Part shown: positions 36,898 through 46,603 of the stretch, piece by piece
How the letters are laid out: every line of letters starts with the position of its first letter
Numbering within the stretch: position 1 is the first letter of the stretch
Assembly: GCA_023425645.1 (NCBI GenBank)
Contig: JAFACG010000050.1
Span: forward strand, 1 to 64,000
Reading direction: 5' to 3'
Length of the DNA: 64,000 nt
Origin: Pseudomonadota bacterium
Lineage (GTDB): Bacteria > Pseudomonadota > Gammaproteobacteria > Burkholderiales > Burkholderiaceae_B
Notes under the pieces: model-generated
What the model saw: only the letters and a program-made list of their open reading frames with translations
Databases searched by the model: none
What the model was told of the DNA's origin: nothing
Program-made: the position numbers and the translations under genes

Positions 36898-38514
36898 TTA
36901 GACTGCGTCCCCGAAGACGTGTCCGCCGTGCTCGCGCAAGGCATGGAACTCGATGCCGGGATTGAGTTCCTGGGCCACGCGCAACTGCGCCGGCGAAGAA
37001 GCCAGGAAGGCGGTTGCCTCGACCACATCGTAGGCGATGTTGCCTGCGTTGGTCTCGATGAATTTCTTCATGTCCTTGGGATCCTTGGCGGTCACCCAGC
37101 GGGCCAGGTTGAAGCGGCTGGAAGACAGGCGGGCGTCCACGCCGTACTCGGTCTTGAGGCGGTGGGCCACCACTTCGAACTGCAGCTGGCCCACGGCGCC
37201 CAGCAACATCATGCCGCCGGCCATGTGCGGGCGGAACACCTGGATGGCGCCCTCTTCGCCCAGTTGAGTCAGGCCGGTGCGCAACTGCTTGGTGCGCAAA
37301 GGATCTTTGACCTCGATGGACTGGAAGAGTTCGGGGGCGAAGAACGGCAGGCCGGTGAATTGCAGGTTTTCGCCTTCGGTCAGCACGTCGCCCAGCTGCA
37401 GCACGCCATGGTTGGGCACGCCGATGATGTCGCCGGCGAAGGCATCGTCCAGCAGTTCGCGGCGCTGGGACAGGAAGGACACCACGTTGTTGGGGCGGAT
37501 TTCCTTGCCGGTGCGCGACACCTTCAGCTTCATGCCGCGCTTGAAGTGGCCGGAGCTCACGCGCACGAAGGCCACGCGGTCGCGGTGGGCCGGGTCCATA
37601 TTGGCCTGCACCTTGAAGACCACGCCGCTGAACTTGGGCTCGTCCGGCTGCACTTCACGCTGCAGGGCCGTGCGCGGGCCGGGAGCGGGCGCCAGCTCCA
37701 CCAAGGCGTCCAGCACTTCCTGCACGCCGAAGTTGTTGATGGCCGATCCGAAGAAGACCGGTGTCTGGCGGCCGTCCAGGAAGGCCTGGTGGTCGAAGAC
37801 GGGCGAGGCTTCGGAGATCAGCTCGATCTCCTCGCGGGCTTTTTCGAAGGCCTCGCCAAAGCGCTGGGCGATGACCGGGTTGTCCAGGCCGGGAATCAGT
37901 TCGTCGTCGTCGCCGTGGCGCTCCTGGCCGGGCTTGAAGACGCGCATGTGGTCCTTGCGCAGGTTGAATACGCCGCCGAAGCGGCGCGCCATGCCGATGG
38001 GCCAGGAAAAGGGCACGGCTTCCATGCCCAGGTGCGATTCGATTTCCGACAGCAGGTCCAGCGGCTCCTGCACTTCGCGGTCCAGCTTGTTGACGAAGGT
38101 GATGATGGGGGTGTTGCGCGCGCGGCAGACCTGCAGCAGGCGGATGGTCTGCGGCTCCACGCCGTTGGCCGCGTCGATCACCATCAGGGCGGCGTCCACG
38201 GCGGTCAGCACGCGGTAGGTGTCTTCCGAGAAGTCCTGGTGGCCGGGGGTGTCGAGCAGGTTGATCACGCAGTCGCGGTACTCCATCTGCATCACGGACG
38301 AAGCCACCGAAATGCCGCGCTGCTTTTCGATCTCCATCCAGTCCGACGAGGCGTGGCGACTGGCCTTGCGCGCCTTCACGCTGCCGGCGATCTGGATCGC
38401 GCCCGCGAACAGCAGCAGTTTTTCAGTCAGCGTGGTCTTGCCCGCGTCGGGGTGGGAGATGATGGCGAAAGTGCGGCGTTTCTTGACTTCAGAGCGTATG
38501 TCACCGGACGACAT
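36898..38514 (-). CDS. prfC: Peptide chain release factor 3
   Basis: A 538-residue translational GTPase that recycles RF1/RF2 from the ribosome. G motifs: SHPDAGKTTLTEKLL (P-loop), EKQRGISVASS (switch I), DTPGHQDFSEDT (G3) and NKLDRE (G4). RF3-specific segments include FAGAIQIAGSVKARK and SSDWMEIEKQRG near the start. The C-terminal domain III is complete. It appears monocistronic, with a 105-bp gap to the LysE gene. Confidence 0.97.
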   Translation of the reverse strand: MSSGDIRSEVKKRRTFAIISHPDAGKTTLTEKLLLFAGAIQIAGSVKARKASRHASSDWMEIEKQRGISVASSVMQMEYRDCVINLLDTPGHQDFSEDTYRVLTAVDAALMVIDAANGVEPQTIRLLQVCRARNTPIITFVNKLDREVQEPLDLLSEIESHLGMEAVPFSWPIGMARRFGGVFNLRKDHMRVFKPGQERHGDDDELIPGLDNPVIAQRFGEAFEKAREEIELISEASPVFDHQAFLDGRQTPVFFGSAINNFGVQEVLDALVELAPAPGPRTALQREVQPDEPKFSGVVFKVQANMDPAHRDRVAFVRVSSGHFKRGMKLKVSRTGKEIRPNNVVSFLSQRRELLDDAFAGDIIGVPNHGVLQLGDVLTEGENLQFTGLPFFAPELFQSIEVKDPLRTKQLRTGLTQLGEEGAIQVFRPHMAGGMMLLGAVGQLQFEVVAHRLKTEYGVDARLSSSRFNLARWVTAKDPKDMKKFIETNAGNIAYDVVEATAFLASSPAQLRVAQELNPGIEFHALREHGGHVFGDAV

Positions 38515-38579
38515 TGAAAATCCTTGTGGCGGCGCCGCGGTCGGCGCATGGAAAACAGTAGCGAATTATCCGTAAAGGG

Positions 38580-38603
38580 CGGGCGCGGGGCAAGCCGCGC
38601 CCG
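38580..38603 (-). terminator. Stem-loop after the LysE gene
   Basis: GGGCGCGG (38581-38588) pairs with CCGCGCCC (38595-38602), 17 bp after the LysE stop on the minus strand. No strong U-tract follows. Confidence 0.45.
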
Positions 38604-38619
38604 TCGGCGTCGATCGGCC

Positions 38620-39246
38620 TCAGTGGCGCGAGACGCCCGCCAGCACGGTGCCGGCCAGGATGAACAGCGAACCGAAGACGCGGTTCAGCAGCCGTATGTG
38701 GCGCGCCTGGCGCAGCATGCGGAGCATGCGGGCGGCCAGCGAGGTGTAGCAGCCCATGGCCACCAGGTCCGTGAAGCAAAGCGTCAGGGCGATCAGCAGG
38801 TACTGCAGCGGCAGCGGCCGGCCCAGGTCCAGGAACTGCGGCATGATGGCCAGCAGGAAGACCGTGCCCTTGGGGTTGGTGATGTTGATCAGGCAGCCGC
38901 GCAGCAGCAGGTCGCGGATGCGGAAATCGCTGGGCTCCTGCCCGGCGACCTCGACCGGCATGGCGTCGGTGCGCAGCTGCTTCCAGCCCAGGTAGATCAG
39001 GTAGGCCGCGCCCAGCCATTTGATGATGTTGAAGGCCAGTTCGGAGCGGGCCAGCACCTGGCCCAGTCCCAGGCTGATGATCAGCACCTGGTTCATGATG
39101 CCGATGTTCAGGCCTATGGCCATCCAGTAGCCGCGCCGGAAGCCGTACTTCAGCCCCGAGGACATGGAGGAGATGGCGCCCGGTCCGGGCGAAAAGGAGA
39201 TGATCCAGGAAGCCGCGAAGAAGGCGAGCCAGGTGCTCAGTGCCAT
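38620..39246 (-). CDS. LysE/RhtB-family amino-acid exporter
   Basis: 208 residues with about six hydrophobic helices. The family signature WIISFSPGPGAISSMSSGLKYG at residues 14-35 and the LGAAYLIYLGWKQLR and NPKGTVFLLAIMPQF segments are clear. Such proteins export homoserine, threonine, leucine or related amino acids; substrate cannot be assigned. A GC-rich hairpin at 39265-39283 separates it from rhlE. Confidence 0.9.
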   Translation of the reverse strand: MALSTWLAFFAASWIISFSPGPGAISSMSSGLKYGFRRGYWMAIGLNIGIMNQVLIISLGLGQVLARSELAFNIIKWLGAAYLIYLGWKQLRTDAMPVEVAGQEPSDFRIRDLLLRGCLINITNPKGTVFLLAIMPQFLDLGRPLPLQYLLIALTLCFTDLVAMGCYTSLAARMLRMLRQARHIRLLNRVFGSLFILAGTVLAGVSRH

Positions 39247-39264
39247 GATGTCGTTCCATCCAGA

Positions 39265-39283
39265 GGCGGGCGCATCGCCCGCC
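39265..39283. other. Hairpin between rhlE and the LysE gene
   Basis: GGCGGGCG (39265-39272) pairs with CGCCCGCC (39276-39283) around CAT. It lies 29 bp beyond the rhlE stop on the minus strand. No U-tract follows, so it may be a weak terminator or a 3'-end stabiliser. Confidence 0.45.
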
Positions 39284-39311
39284 CCCGGCAGGCGATGCGC
39301 CTGATGAGGGA

Positions 39312-40745
<1,434 letters not shown>

Positions 40746-41175
40746 GAATTTTCCAGTGACCAGCCCAAAAGCCCTCTTCGGGGCCCTACCAATCCAGGCT
40801 AACGTATTTGAGGTTTATGGCGACAATGCCACGGCAGGGGCAAGAACGCCGCCTGCTGCAAGTGGCGCAGTGATTGGTGCGCTGCGCAATCAGCCATTAT
40901 ACCGTGAAATCAGTAAAAATCCTCATTGACCGCCCTGTTCCGCCTTATTCGGTTCCGTGAAAAAACCACAGTCGGGCCTGGGCTTGGCGCAAATGGCGGG
41001 GCGGCGCCAGTGACAGGAATTGTCAAGTGCGGCCGCCCATGCACTTGTCCTGCCGCGGGGGGCGGTTTACGCTTGGCGCTGTCAGCCCGTCCGGCGCGGC
41101 GTCGCGACGTCGCGGCAGGACGGGGCCGTCACTTTCTTTTGTTGTTCATCTGCTTGTTTTCGCAGGAAGAAAATC
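40746..41175. other. 430-bp non-coding region between rhlE and lemA
   Basis: This gap holds the divergent leaders of rhlE and lemA. On the rhlE side there is a TATAAT hexamer on the minus strand (40896-40901) and a short GCCC/GGGC stem with a U-tract (40767-40784) that could act as an attenuator. On the lemA side there are TGACA-GGAAT-TGTCA (41011-41025) and a long hairpin (41047-41121). I found no tRNA or credible small protein. Confidence 0.5.
41047..41121 (+). other. Long stem-loop in the lemA leader
   Basis: GTCCTGCCGCG (41047-41057) pairs perfectly with CGCGGCAGGAC (41111-41121), enclosing 53 bases that hold further GC-rich complementary segments. It ends 54 bp before the lemA ATG, so it would be in the 5' untranslated RNA or act as a DNA-level element. 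Confidence 0.5.
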
Positions 41176-41796
41176 ATGACACGTTGGATTCGATGGGTAT
41201 TCATCACCGGGTTGGCCGCGCTTCTGTCCGGCTGTGGCTATAACGAGATCCAGCGCCTGGACGAGCAGGTCAAGGCCGCCTGGTCGCAGACTCTGAACCA
41301 GTACGAGCGGCGCGCCGAACTCGTGCCCAAGCTGGTCAGCGCCGTCAATGCCTACATGGTCAACGAGCGCGCCGTGCTCACGCAGGTCACCGAGGCGCGC
41401 GCCAAGGTCGGCAGCATCCAGATCAAGGTGGATGACGTGGACAATCCGGAGGTCATGGCGCGCTTTCAGGAAGCGCAGAACCAGCTGTCCTCGGCCTTGT
41501 CGCGCCTGATCGCGGTGTCGGAGAACTACCCGCAGCTCAAGAGCGACGGTCTGTTCCGCGATCTGATGACGCAACTGGAGGGAACGGAGAACCGCATCGC
41601 CACCGAGCGCGGCCGCTACGTGCAGGCCATCCAGGAATACAACCTGTTCATCCGCCAGTTCCCGACCGTGATCACGGCCAAGATCTTCGGCTACAAGGTC
41701 AAGGAGAACTACGGGGTGGACCGCCAGAGCGAGATCACGCGTGACCCCGAGGTCAAGTTCGACCTGCCCGCCACGCCCGCTCCGGCCGCCCGTTGA
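41176..41796 (+). CDS. lemA: LemA family lipoprotein
   Basis: 206 residues. A lipoprotein signal with lipobox LLSGC (Cys20) is followed by the LemA domain: long antiparallel helices with YNEIQRLDEQVKAAWSQTLNQYERRAELVPKLVSAV and PTVITAKIFGYKVKENY. LemA proteins are membrane-tethered helical proteins of unclear biochemical role, often found with TPM-domain proteins, as here. GGAAGAAAATC precedes the ATG. It starts a five-gene run to 46116 with short or overlapping junctions. Confidence 0.92.
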   Translation: MTRWIRWVFITGLAALLSGCGYNEIQRLDEQVKAAWSQTLNQYERRAELVPKLVSAVNAYMVNERAVLTQVTEARAKVGSIQIKVDDVDNPEVMARFQEAQNQLSSALSRLIAVSENYPQLKSDGLFRDLMTQLEGTENRIATERGRYVQAIQEYNLFIRQFPTVITAKIFGYKVKENYGVDRQSEITRDPEVKFDLPATPAPAAR

Positions 41797-41816
41797 TCAG
41801 CGTTGGAGGCGCCATC

Positions 41817-42746
41817 ATGAACATGACTGATTGCGCGTGCCGCCGCGGCCTGGAGAGTGCGCTGGCGCTGGCCGCCCTGCTGCTGGCCCTGCTGTGGCCC
41901 TGGGCGGGCGCGCAGGCCAAGCCCGAGCCCATTCCCCCCATCGCGGGCTGGGTGACGGACACCACCGGCACGCTGACCGCGGAGCAGAAGTCCCGCCTGG
42001 ACCAGCAACTGAAGACGCTGGAGCAGGACAAGGGCGCGCAGGTGGTCATCCTGATGGTGCCCACCACGGGCGAGGAAACCATCGAGCAGTACGCGCTGCG
42101 CGTGTTCGACGTCTGGAAGATCGGCCGCAAGAAGGTGGACGACGGCATCCTGCTGCTGGTGGCCAAGGATGACAGACGCATGCGCATCCAGACCGGCTAC
42201 GGCCTGGAAGGCGCCGTCACCGACCTGCAGTCCGGGCGCATCATCCGCGAACAGATGACGCCGCGCTTTCGCGAAGGCGACTTCTACGGCGGCATACAGG
42301 CGGCTGCCGACAGCCTGGTCGGGCTGGTGAACGGCGAGGACCTGCCGCCGCCGCCCAAGACGCCGCCGGTCACCTCTTCCGGCGAGGAAGGCGTGTTCTG
42401 GGAGCCCTTGCTGGCGGTGGGCGCCATCGTGTTCTTCGCCTCGCCCCTGTTCGCCGCTTTCGCGGCCGGGGTGTTCACGCTGGTGGTCTCGGGCAGCATA
42501 GCGCTGGCCCTGATCGCGGCCGTCGCGGGCGCCGTGCTCAGCATGATAGGGCGGCTGTTCGGGGCGGGCGGCAAGTCCAGCTCCGGCCGGGCCTCGCGGC
42601 GCGGCGGCGTCATCGGCGGCCTGGGCGGCTATGGCTCGGGCGGCGGTTTTGGCGGCGGAGGCGGCGGTGGTTTCGGCGGCTTCGGCGGTGGTGGAGGCGG
42701 TGGCGGCGGCAGCAGCGGCGGAGGCGGCGCCTCCGGAAGCTGGTAG
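41817..42746 (+). CDS. TPM-domain (YgcG-like) membrane protein
   Basis: 309 residues: signal peptide (to about residue 34), a TPM domain (about residues 40-165; TDTTGTLTAEQKSRLDQQL, GAQVVILMVPTTG, LVAKDDRRMRIQTGYGLEG), a hydrophobic membrane segment near residues 205-250, and a C-terminal Gly/Ser-rich tail of about 45 residues. The layout matches YgcG-type proteins encoded beside lemA. GGAGGC lies ahead of the ATG at 41817, 20 bp after lemA. The TPM fold is linked to phosphatase-like or assembly roles in other organisms; its function here is unknown. Confidence 0.88.
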   Translation: MNMTDCACRRGLESALALAALLLALLWPWAGAQAKPEPIPPIAGWVTDTTGTLTAEQKSRLDQQLKTLEQDKGAQVVILMVPTTGEETIEQYALRVFDVWKIGRKKVDDGILLLVAKDDRRMRIQTGYGLEGAVTDLQSGRIIREQMTPRFREGDFYGGIQAAADSLVGLVNGEDLPPPPKTPPVTSSGEEGVFWEPLLAVGAIVFFASPLFAAFAAGVFTLVVSGSIALALIAAVAGAVLSMIGRLFGAGGKSSSGRASRRGGVIGGLGGYGSGGGFGGGGGGGFGGFGGGGGGGGGSSGGGGASGSW

Positions 42747-42763
42747 GCCGCCGGGGAGAAATC

Positions 42764-43261
42764 ATGAGCAATACCTGGAAGAATCTGACGGGCTGGGCTT
42801 CGGTGGAAGGCCAGTGGCTGCGTCGCCGCCATTTCAACGCCGAAGTGCTGGCCCACCTGGCCGAGCAGATCCGCAAGAGCGAACAGAATCACAGCGGCGA
42901 GCTGGTGGTGGCCATCGAGGCCGTGCTGCCTTCCCACGAGGCCGACAGCGCCCAGCGCGCCCTGGAGGTTTTTGGACGCTTGCGCGTCTGGGATACGCCT
43001 CAGAACAGCGGCGTGCTGCTGTACCTGGCCCTGGACCAGCGCCGCATCCACATCATCGCCGACCGCGGCATCAAAGCCGAACCGGCCCAATGGGAACAGA
43101 TCTGCCGGCAATTGCAGCAGGATCTGGCGGCTCGCGAGTACCTGTCCGGGCTGCTGACAGCGGTGGCCTCGATCGAACAGGTGCTGCAGCAGGGCGCGCC
43201 GGCATGCTCCGGCGGCGCGGCGCCCGGCAATGCGCTGCCCGACGAGCCAGTGCTCCTGTAA
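42764..43261 (+). CDS. Second TPM-domain protein, cytosolic type
   Basis: 165 residues without a signal peptide or membrane segment. The TPM fold is visible as FNAEVLAHLAEQIRKSEQNHSGELVVAIEAV, LYLALDQRRIHIIADRGI and a C-terminal helix. It begins 17 bp after the preceding gene. A secreted/anchored TPM followed by a soluble TPM suggests that the two act on opposite faces of the membrane or as partners; this is inference. Confidence 0.82.
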   Translation: MSNTWKNLTGWASVEGQWLRRRHFNAEVLAHLAEQIRKSEQNHSGELVVAIEAVLPSHEADSAQRALEVFGRLRVWDTPQNSGVLLYLALDQRRIHIIADRGIKAEPAQWEQICRQLQQDLAAREYLSGLLTAVASIEQVLQQGAPACSGGAAPGNALPDEPVLL

Positions 43262-43276
43262 CGGGCGACGAGCGCC

Positions 43277-44683
43277 ATGGACACGCCCGACTCCGCCGGC
43301 CGCTGGCAGCAGCAGACGCTGATCGAAGCCATGCGCCTGCGCGAGACGCTCTGGGGGCCGGTCGACGATATCGCTGAATCGCGCCGCGCCCGGGCGGCCG
43401 GGGGCCCCTTCGCGCAGCGCGTCTGGCAGCGGGCCTTCGCCCTGGCCAGCCGCGACGGCCTGCTGCAGGCCTGGAAGCGGTGGTGGCAGGTCGCGCGTTG
43501 GCTGCTGGCCTTGATGGCGGTGCTGGCGATCGCGGCCGGCGCGGGCGCGGCCGCCGGCGCCCTGGGCGACGGCAGCCGTCCGGTCAATGTATTGCTGGCG
43601 CTGGGCGCCCTGCTGGGCCTGCATTTGCTGACGCTGCTGTTCTGGTTGCTCAGCCTGTTCTGGACGGGCAAAGGCGCGGGCGGCGGCAGCTGGGCGGGAG
43701 ATGCATGGCTGTGGCTCAGCCGGCGCATGGTCAAGGGCGAGGCGAGCCTGGTGCCGCGCGCCTTCGTCGCCGTGCTGGCGCGCCAGCGCAGCCAGCCCTG
43801 GCTGTTCGGCATGATCAGTCACGGATTGTGGGTCCTGGCGCTGGGCTCGGCCCTGGGTTCGCTGCTGTTCCTTCTGGCCTCGCGCCGTTATCAGTTCAAT
43901 TGGGAAACCACGCTCTTGTCGCCCGACGCCTTCGTCTGGCTGACCGAGCGCATCGGCGCCCTGCCGTCCCTGCTGGGATTTGCCATGCCCGATGCGCAGA
44001 CCATACGCATCAGCGACGGGCTCCATGTGCTGGACGCCCAGGCTCAGGCGCAATGGTCGGGCTGGCTGCTGGGCGCCCTGGTGGTCTATGGGCTGGCGCC
44101 GCGCGTGCTGGCCTTGGGCTGGAGCCTTTGGCAGTGGGCGCGCCGCAGCGCCTCCCTGCGGCTGGACGACAGTCTGCCGGGCCTGGCAGAACTGCGGCCG
44201 CGCCTGATGCCGGCCAGCGAACACACCGGCGTGGACGTGCTGGCCTCGCCCGATACCGTGGCCCGGATCCAGGGCGCGGCCCAGGCCGGCCTGCCGGCGG
44301 ACGCCGTCTGCGTGGTGGGGCTGGAACTGGCGCCCGAGCAGGCCTGGCCGCCGCCCTTCCTGCAGCCGGACATGCAGGACCTGGGCCGCGTGGATTCGCG
44401 CGCCGAGCGCCTGGCCATCCTGGGCCGGCTGCACGCCGCCATGCCGCGCCGCCTGCTGATGGTGTGCGAGGCGGGACAGACGCCGGATCGCGGCATCGTC
44501 GCCACCCTGGTCGAATGGGCTCAGCTGGCCCGCCAGGCCGATGTGATCCTGATCGACGGCGGCGCCGAGCCGACCAGCCAGGAACGCCGCCGCAGCTGGC
44601 ATGAGCGCCTGGACGCCGCCGGCTTCGCGCCGGCGCAGATTCATGACCAATGGCCCCCGGCCGTGAAGGAGGAAACGCCATGA
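43277..44683 (+). CDS. DUF2868 membrane protein
   Basis: 468 residues. A hydrophilic N-terminus (MDTPDSAGRWQQQTLIEAMRLRETLWG) leads to four hydrophobic helices near residues 72-93, 102-125, 175-200 and 253-273, then a soluble C-terminal half ending in a PLDE-poor, Arg-rich segment. It resembles DUF2868, a family usually encoded immediately before a DUF3482 GTPase, as here. The stop overlaps the next start by ATGA, so the two products are probably made in fixed ratio. Function unknown. Confidence 0.78.
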   Translation: MDTPDSAGRWQQQTLIEAMRLRETLWGPVDDIAESRRARAAGGPFAQRVWQRAFALASRDGLLQAWKRWWQVARWLLALMAVLAIAAGAGAAAGALGDGSRPVNVLLALGALLGLHLLTLLFWLLSLFWTGKGAGGGSWAGDAWLWLSRRMVKGEASLVPRAFVAVLARQRSQPWLFGMISHGLWVLALGSALGSLLFLLASRRYQFNWETTLLSPDAFVWLTERIGALPSLLGFAMPDAQTIRISDGLHVLDAQAQAQWSGWLLGALVVYGLAPRVLALGWSLWQWARRSASLRLDDSLPGLAELRPRLMPASEHTGVDVLASPDTVARIQGAAQAGLPADAVCVVGLELAPEQAWPPPFLQPDMQDLGRVDSRAERLAILGRLHAAMPRRLLMVCEAGQTPDRGIVATLVEWAQLARQADVILIDGGAEPTSQERRRSWHERLDAAGFAPAQIHDQWPPAVKEETP

Positions 44684-46116
44684 GTCAGGCGGCCCTGAGT
44701 CTGGCGGTGGTGGGACATACCAACACCGGCAAGACATCCTTGCTGCGCACCCTGACGCGCGACACGGGTTTCGGGCAGGTGCGCAACAGCCCGGGCACGA
44801 CCCGGCACGTGGAAGGCGCGCGGCTGACCGTGGATGACGAGGCGCTGGTCGAGCTTTTCGACACCCCGGGCCTGGAGGACAGCATGGCCTTGCTGGACTT
44901 CATGGACCAGTTGAACAAGCCGGGCGAGCGCATCGACGGGCCCGAGCGCATCCGCCGCTTCCTGGAGTCGCCCGCCGCGCAGGGGCGTTTCGAACAGGAA
45001 GCCCGCGTGCTGCGCAAGCTGCAGGCCTGCGACGCCGGCCTGTACGTGGTGGATGCGCGCGATCCGGTGCTGAGCAAGCACAAGGATGAACTTACCCTGC
45101 TGGCCTACAGCGGCCGGCCGCTGCTGCCCGTGCTGAACTTCGTGCGCAGTCCCCAGGCGCGCGTGCAGGAGTGGCGCGTCGCACTGGCTCGTCTGGGCCT
45201 GCATGCGCTGGCCGAGTTCGATACCGTGGCGCCCGCGCTCGATGGCGAGGCGCTGCTGTACGAAAAGCTGGCCCTGCTGCTGGAAACCCATGCGGACGTG
45301 CTGCACCGCCTGAAGACGGATCTGGCCCGCCAGGCCGGGCTGCGCCGCCGCGACGCCCTGCGCCTGCTGGCCGAGCTGCTGGTGGACGTGGCGGCCTGGC
45401 GCATCAGCAGCGAACCGGATCCGGAGTCCATGGAGCGGGCCGGAGGCCAATTGCGCGAACGCGTGGTGGAGCGCGAGGCCAAGAGCGTGCAGGCCTTGCT
45501 CAAGCGCTACAGCTTCAGCCGTCAGGACCTGGTGGCCGACCTGCTGCATTTCGATGGCGAGCGCTGGGGCATGGATCTGTTCGATCCGCAGGCCTTGAAG
45601 GAGTTCGGGGTGCAGCTGGGCAAGGGCGTGGCTGCCGGCGCCGTGGCGGGCGCCACGCTGGACGCGTTCACCGGCGGACTGAGCCTGGGCGCCGGCATGG
45701 CGCTGGGCGCCCTGGCCGGCGGCCTGTGGCAGGGAGCGGACAAATGGGGCCGGCGCCTGCTGGGCAAATTGCGCGGCGAAACCGAGCTGAGCGTGGACGA
45801 CGCCGTCTTGCGCCTGCTGGCGGTGCGCCAATTGAGCTTGATCGCCGCCCTGGAGCGGCGCGGCCATGCCGCCCAGACGCCCATACGCCTGGGCGAGATC
45901 GATGCGGAGGATTTCGACCAGCCCCTGCAGCGCGAGCTGAACGCCTGGCGCGCCCAGGCCTTGCCGGAAGAACTGCGCCTGGCGCGCATCCATCCGCAAT
46001 GGTCGGCCCTGCGGGACGACTATTCACCCGACGCCCGGCGCGAGGCCTGCGTGCGCCAGCTGGCCGAGCGTCTTCTGGGCGCGCGCGAGCGGCCCGCCGC
46101 GGCGCGGCCGCAATAG
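44680..46116 (+). CDS. DUF3482 GTPase
   Basis: 478 residues. The N-terminal Era-like GTPase has P-loop GHTNTGKTS (residues 12-20), a conserved Thr in NSPGTTRHVEG, and DTPGLED. The C-terminal half has helices and a glycine-zipper membrane-inserting segment (GAVAGATLDAFTGGLSLGAG near residues 318-345). This matches DUF3482 proteins, GTPases of unknown function paired with DUF2868. A dynamin-like or membrane-stress role is a guess from the GTPase plus membrane segment. Confidence 0.85.
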   Translation: MSQAALSLAVVGHTNTGKTSLLRTLTRDTGFGQVRNSPGTTRHVEGARLTVDDEALVELFDTPGLEDSMALLDFMDQLNKPGERIDGPERIRRFLESPAAQGRFEQEARVLRKLQACDAGLYVVDARDPVLSKHKDELTLLAYSGRPLLPVLNFVRSPQARVQEWRVALARLGLHALAEFDTVAPALDGEALLYEKLALLLETHADVLHRLKTDLARQAGLRRRDALRLLAELLVDVAAWRISSEPDPESMERAGGQLRERVVEREAKSVQALLKRYSFSRQDLVADLLHFDGERWGMDLFDPQALKEFGVQLGKGVAAGAVAGATLDAFTGGLSLGAGMALGALAGGLWQGADKWGRRLLGKLRGETELSVDDAVLRLLAVRQLSLIAALERRGHAAQTPIRLGEIDAEDFDQPLQRELNAWRAQALPEELRLARIHPQWSALRDDYSPDARREACVRQLAERLLGARERPAAARPQ

Positions 46117-46130
46117 CGCTTTGCGCCCAT

Positions 46131-46166
46131 GAAAAAACCGCCTGCACGCGGGTGTCAGGCGGTTCT
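46131..46166. terminator. Terminator between DUF3482 gene and glsB
   Basis: AACCGCCTG (46136-46144) pairs with CAGGCGGTT (46156-46164). On the minus strand the stem is followed by TTTTTTC, a strong U-tract for glsB, which ends 28 bp away; on the plus strand CTTCTTCTC is weaker. Confidence 0.82.
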
Positions 46167-46191
46167 TCTCTACTTGGTCAGGGAGCCTTGG

Positions 46192-46440
46192 TCAGGAGCG
46201 CTTGGCGATCAGTCCGTAGATGAACAAGACGATGATGGCGCCTACGATGGAGCCTATCCAGCCCGCTCCTTCGCCCGGCTGGTACCAGCCCAGCGCCTGT
46301 CCCAGGTAGCCGGCCACAAAGGCGCCCACGATACCCAGGATGGTGGTCAGGATCCAGCCCATCTTCTGGTCGCCGGGCATGATGGCCCGCGCCAGCAAAC
46401 CCACAATAAAGCCAACAATGATCATGGAGATGATGCCCAT
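46192..46440 (-). CDS. GlsB/YeaQ/YmgE family stress membrane protein
   Basis: An 82-residue small inner-membrane protein with three hydrophobic segments and the family motifs GFIVGLLARAIMPGDQKMGWI, TTILGIVGAFVAGYLG and IGSIVGAIIVLFIYGLI. The family is induced by general stress in several bacteria; its molecular role is unknown. AAGGAG lies ahead of the ATG. Confidence 0.9.
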   Translation of the reverse strand: MGIISMIIVGFIVGLLARAIMPGDQKMGWILTTILGIVGAFVAGYLGQALGWYQPGEGAGWIGSIVGAIIVLFIYGLIAKRS

Positions 46441-46603
46441 CGCGCTACTCCTTGTCAGTTCGTTCGCCGGTCATGGGGTCAGACCGCTGCTCTATCTTAG
46501 GTTTGAAGTTTTCCGGCGTCCAGCGTTTGGGCTTGAGGACCGTGGTGAAAACGTCAGATTTTGTTAATGAGCGGCCCGCGCCGTCTGGCGTATAGTGTGT
46601 GCC

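Noticed and set aside
42629..44737. A 702-codon minus-strand frame opposite the TPM and DUF2868 genes
   Set aside because: It runs through the Gly-rich tail of the TPM gene, giving a poly-Pro end, and lacks any recognisable domain. The plus-strand genes have ribosome-binding sites and tight operon spacing.
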